Of a stretch of DNA of 64,000 bases, positions 62,506 to 64,000 are shown piece by piece; position 1 is the stretch's first letter; the number at the start of each line of letters is the position of its first letter. The position numbers and the translations under genes are program-made. The notes beneath the pieces were generated by a model, which did no database searches, was not told the origin of the DNA, and worked only from the letters and a program-made list of their open reading frames with translations. Source of the stretch: Paenibacillus sp. GTDB taxonomy: Bacteria; Bacillota; Bacilli; Paenibacillales; YIM-B00363. The stretch spans positions 95,987 to 159,986 of the forward strand of contig NZ_JAPSKE010000012.1 of NCBI RefSeq assembly GCF_031177825.1, read 5' to 3'.

Positions 62506-62540
62506 CAGTCTGCACGTCAGGTGCGGGCTGGTTTTTTCCT
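62506..62540 (+). terminator. Terminator after the YvlD-like gene
   Basis: CAGTCTGCAC and GTGCGGGCTG pair (with two G-U pairs) around a 5-base loop and are followed by GTTTTTTCC. Confidence 0.8.
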
Positions 62541-62587
62541 ACATAGCAAAGTTCAACATGTTGTCACAGTCCCCCGTTGAAACCTCA

Positions 62588-62615
62588 TGGACATCTTCCC
62601 GAATCGGAGTACAAT
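62588..62615 (+). promoter_or_regulatory. Promoter of the CuA-type lipoprotein
   Basis: TGGACA (62588-62593) and TACAAT (62610-62615) are 16 bases apart, about 50 bases upstream of the ATG at 62667. Confidence 0.6.
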
Positions 62616-62666
62616 GTGGATAGTGTATTCTTCCACAACCTACGATCCGGGGAGGGTCTTTTACGT

Positions 62667-63038
62667 ATGAAAAAGCGGTTATCCTGCTTCGCGATGGCTA
62701 TCGTTCTGGGCGGTGCGTTGGCGGCTTGCGGCGGAGGCGGTTCCGAGCAAGCGGCGCCGACGGTAGAGCCGAACGGCAACACCGTCGATCTGACGATCGA
62801 AGCGACGGACTTCCAGTTTAACGAGAAGGAGTACCGCGTGAAGACGGGCGACACCGTCAACGTCACGTTCGCGTCTAAACAAGGGATGCACGGCATCGAT
62901 ATCCGCGGCGTCAACCTTAAGCTCAAGGACGGGGACAGCGCCTCGTTCGTCGCGGCGCCGGGGGAATACGAGATCATCTGCAACATTATGTGCGGCACGG
63001 GCCATTCGCAGATGAAGTCGACGTTGATCGTGGAATAA
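62667..63038 (+). CDS. Cupredoxin lipoprotein with CuA-like motif (Cox2-like)
   Basis: The 123-residue protein has a lipobox LAAC (Cys21), then a cupredoxin fold. H75, C105, C109, H113 and M116 ('CNIMCGTGHSQM') form a CuA-type ligand set as in cytochrome oxidase subunit II. The spacer has Ile instead of Glu at the carbonyl-ligand position, which binds by its backbone. It lacks the two membrane helices of real Cox2, so it is probably a stand-alone electron carrier or a copper-handling protein. The ATG at 62667 follows GGGGAGGG. Confidence 0.82.
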   Translation: MKKRLSCFAMAIVLGGALAACGGGGSEQAAPTVEPNGNTVDLTIEATDFQFNEKEYRVKTGDTVNVTFASKQGMHGIDIRGVNLKLKDGDSASFVAAPGEYEIICNIMCGTGHSQMKSTLIVE

Positions 63039-63051
63039 AGCCAAGCTGGAA

Positions 63052-63088
63052 AAGTCGGCGCCTATAAAGGCGATCGGCTTTTTTTTCT
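63052..63088 (+). terminator. Terminator after the CuA lipoprotein
   Basis: AAGTCGGCGCC pairs imperfectly with GGCGATCGGCTT around TATAAA and is followed by eight T's. Confidence 0.8.
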
Positions 63089-63123
63089 ACCTCCGACCCA
63101 TCCACTAACAGCAATCCGGAACT

Positions 63124-63340
63124 CAATACATTGGGGCGCTTTTCCACAATAATTAGGGTAAACCACCCCAAAAATTGAGGAACCCTCCCCAATTGGCCGC
63201 ATAACACGAGTTTCATCTTGGTAGGGAGCAATACATTGGGGCGCTTCTCCGCAATAATTAGGGCATGCCACCCCGAAAATTGTGGAACCCCTCCCCAATT
63301 GGCTGCACAACACGAGTTTCATCCTTGGGAGGTTGCAATC
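63124..63340. repeat. Two-copy 105-base tandem repeat in an intergenic region
   Basis: CAATACATTGGGGCGCTT begins at 63124 and again at 63229, with the full 105-base unit about 85-90% identical. A third, decayed start appears at 63336 (CAATCATTCAAGGCGC). Within a unit, CCACCCC and AATTGGGG-type inverted stretches could fold. The remaining 63039-63396 gap shows no gene. Confidence 0.82.
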
Positions 63341-63362
63341 ATTCAAGGCGCTCCGCCCGCTC

Positions 63363-63398
63363 CAAAAAAAGAGGCGGCCGGCTGTTCCGGCTGCCTCT
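63363..63398 (-). terminator. Terminator of the long coiled-coil gene
   Basis: On the minus strand AGAGGCAGCCGG pairs with CCGGCCGCCTCT around a 5-base loop and is followed by seven T's. The stem covers part of the stop codon. Confidence 0.82.
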
Positions 63399-64000
63399 AT
63401 TGCGTCTCCATCTGCGTCAGTTCGATCCACTCGTTGAACTCGTTCTGCAGCTTCGCGTATTCCTCTTGCAGCTTCTTATACTTCTCCGCCAACGACGGAT
63501 CGCCCGCTTCGGCCGAAGACTTCGACGGCGCTCCGAACGGTGCCGGTTTCGCGGTCTCGACGGTCGCGGCGGCTTCCCGTTGGGATCGTTCCGCTTCCAG
63601 CTCCGCGACTCTCGCGCCCAGCGCGGCGACCGCCGCTTCCGACTCGCGCGCCGCGGCGCCGTACTTCGCTTCCCACTCTTCCACGCGCTCGGCCCAAGCG
63701 AGGCTCGCCAGCTCCGATTCTTCGGCGAGCCTTGCGTTCTCCGCTTCCAGCTCGTCGATCTTCGTCCGCAGCTCCGCCGCCAGCGCCGCTTCGCCGCGCT
63801 CCCGCTCCTCTTCGAGACGGAGCGTCTCCAGCTCCAGCTCGTCGAGCCGCTCCTGCAGACGCGCCGCCAGCGCCGACCGGCTCCGCGCCTCTTCCTCGGC
63901 CTTCGCCAGCGCGTCGCTCTTCGCCTGCAGCTCCGCCGCCAGCGCCGCCTTCCCGCGCTCCCGCTCCTCTTCGAGGCGGAGCGTCTCCAGCTCCAGCTCG
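63397..64000 (-). CDS. C-terminal part of a long coiled-coil protein (cut by window edge)
   Basis: The frame is open from the window edge to the stop at 63397 (about 200 residues). It is almost all Ala/Glu/Leu/Arg-rich coiled coil with the stretch 'DELELETLRLEEERERGEAALAAEL' present twice, 53 residues apart. A Pro/Ser/Lys-rich linker ('TAKPAPFGAPSKSSAEAGDPS') and a final helix 'YKKLQEEYAKLQNEFNEW' close it. Function is unknown. It could be an SMC-like, cell-division or structural filament protein, and the N-terminus is needed to tell. Confidence 0.72.
   Translation of the reverse strand, partial: ELELETLRLEEERERGKAALAAELQAKSDALAKAEEEARSRSALAARLQERLDELELETLRLEEERERGEAALAAELRTKIDELEAENARLAEESELASLAWAERVEEWEAKYGAAARESEAAVAALGARVAELEAERSQREAAATVETAKPAPFGAPSKSSAEAGDPSLAEKYKKLQEEYAKLQNEFNEWIELTQMETQ

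Overview
The window reads as chromosome of a high-GC member of the Paenibacillaceae (Paenibacillus/Cohnella type). This is an inference from gene content: an MsmX-like sugar ATPase, DUF5696 and NHL-YIP1 proteins between sugar permeases, a YusI-like ArsC-family protein, a YvqK-type cobalamin adenosyltransferase, MutS2, a YvlD-like protein, and AGGAGG ribosome binding sites with frequent TTG/GTG starts. Nearly all genes lie on the minus strand in chains that overlap by 1-14 bases (mostly ATGA or GTGA). I see no tRNA, rRNA, transposase or CRISPR array.

Region 1 (1-800) holds the start of a 5'-3' exonuclease gene cut by the window edge and a small hendecad coiled-coil gene. Region 2 (822-21419) is a minus-strand catabolic block. 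Its promoter-proximal half (21419 down to 8828) encodes a cytosolic beta-propeller, a remnant of a glycerophosphodiesterase gene, an FAD oxidoreductase with a lectin-like tail, an SDR, a creatininase-family amidohydrolase, an uncharacterised Gfo/Idh-like protein, a Gfo/Idh dehydrogenase, a class III aminotransferase, an MlrC-type M81 protein and a LacI regulator. The distal half (8544 down to 822) encodes a secreted GH123/DUF4091-type protein, a secreted CBM9-like multidomain protein, an M14 carboxypeptidase-like protein, a second FAD oxidoreductase and a LamG-fold protein. An IclR regulator with its own promoter lies just upstream (21610-22380).

Region 3 (22450-35464) is one 13-kb chain: MsmX-like ATPase, a 999-residue solute-binding protein fused to two CBM35-like modules, a permease pair, an NHL-YIP1 membrane protein, a DUF5696 protein, a second permease pair and an SMP-30 lactonase. 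A lipoprotein sugar-binding gene and a RidA gene diverge from it (35717-37598). Regions 2 and 3 plausibly form one glycan or glycoconjugate utilisation locus: extracellular binding and hydrolysis, import, then intracellular oxidation and removal of amide or amino groups. The substrate cannot be read from sequence.

Region 4 (37657-51126) holds a CBM9-like protein and two coupled minus-strand chains. The B12 locus starts at a perfect-spaced sigma-A promoter, followed by a cobalamin riboswitch, an intrinsic terminator, btuF-btuC-btuD, cobT, cobU, cbiB and cobS. After a 300-base gap filled with a 51-base-period palindromic repeat array come cobD, cobQ, the adenosyltransferase, an RluA pseudouridine synthase, a YusI-like protein and an aminotransferase, all with ATGA overlaps.

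Region 5 (51164-64000) is mixed: an aminotransferase with an Lrp regulator, a tiny autonomous gene with a GNAT-like C-terminus, an MFS transporter, a zinc-ribbon protein, a 26-residue membrane peptide, an NDUFA9-like NAD(P)-binding protein, an AraC regulator divergent from a secreted beta-helix (GH110-like) enzyme with a golvesin-like module, mutS2, a YvlD-like membrane protein, a CuA-type lipoprotein and the C-terminal part of a long coiled-coil protein. Intergenic repeat arrays sit at 59553-59650 and 63124-63340.
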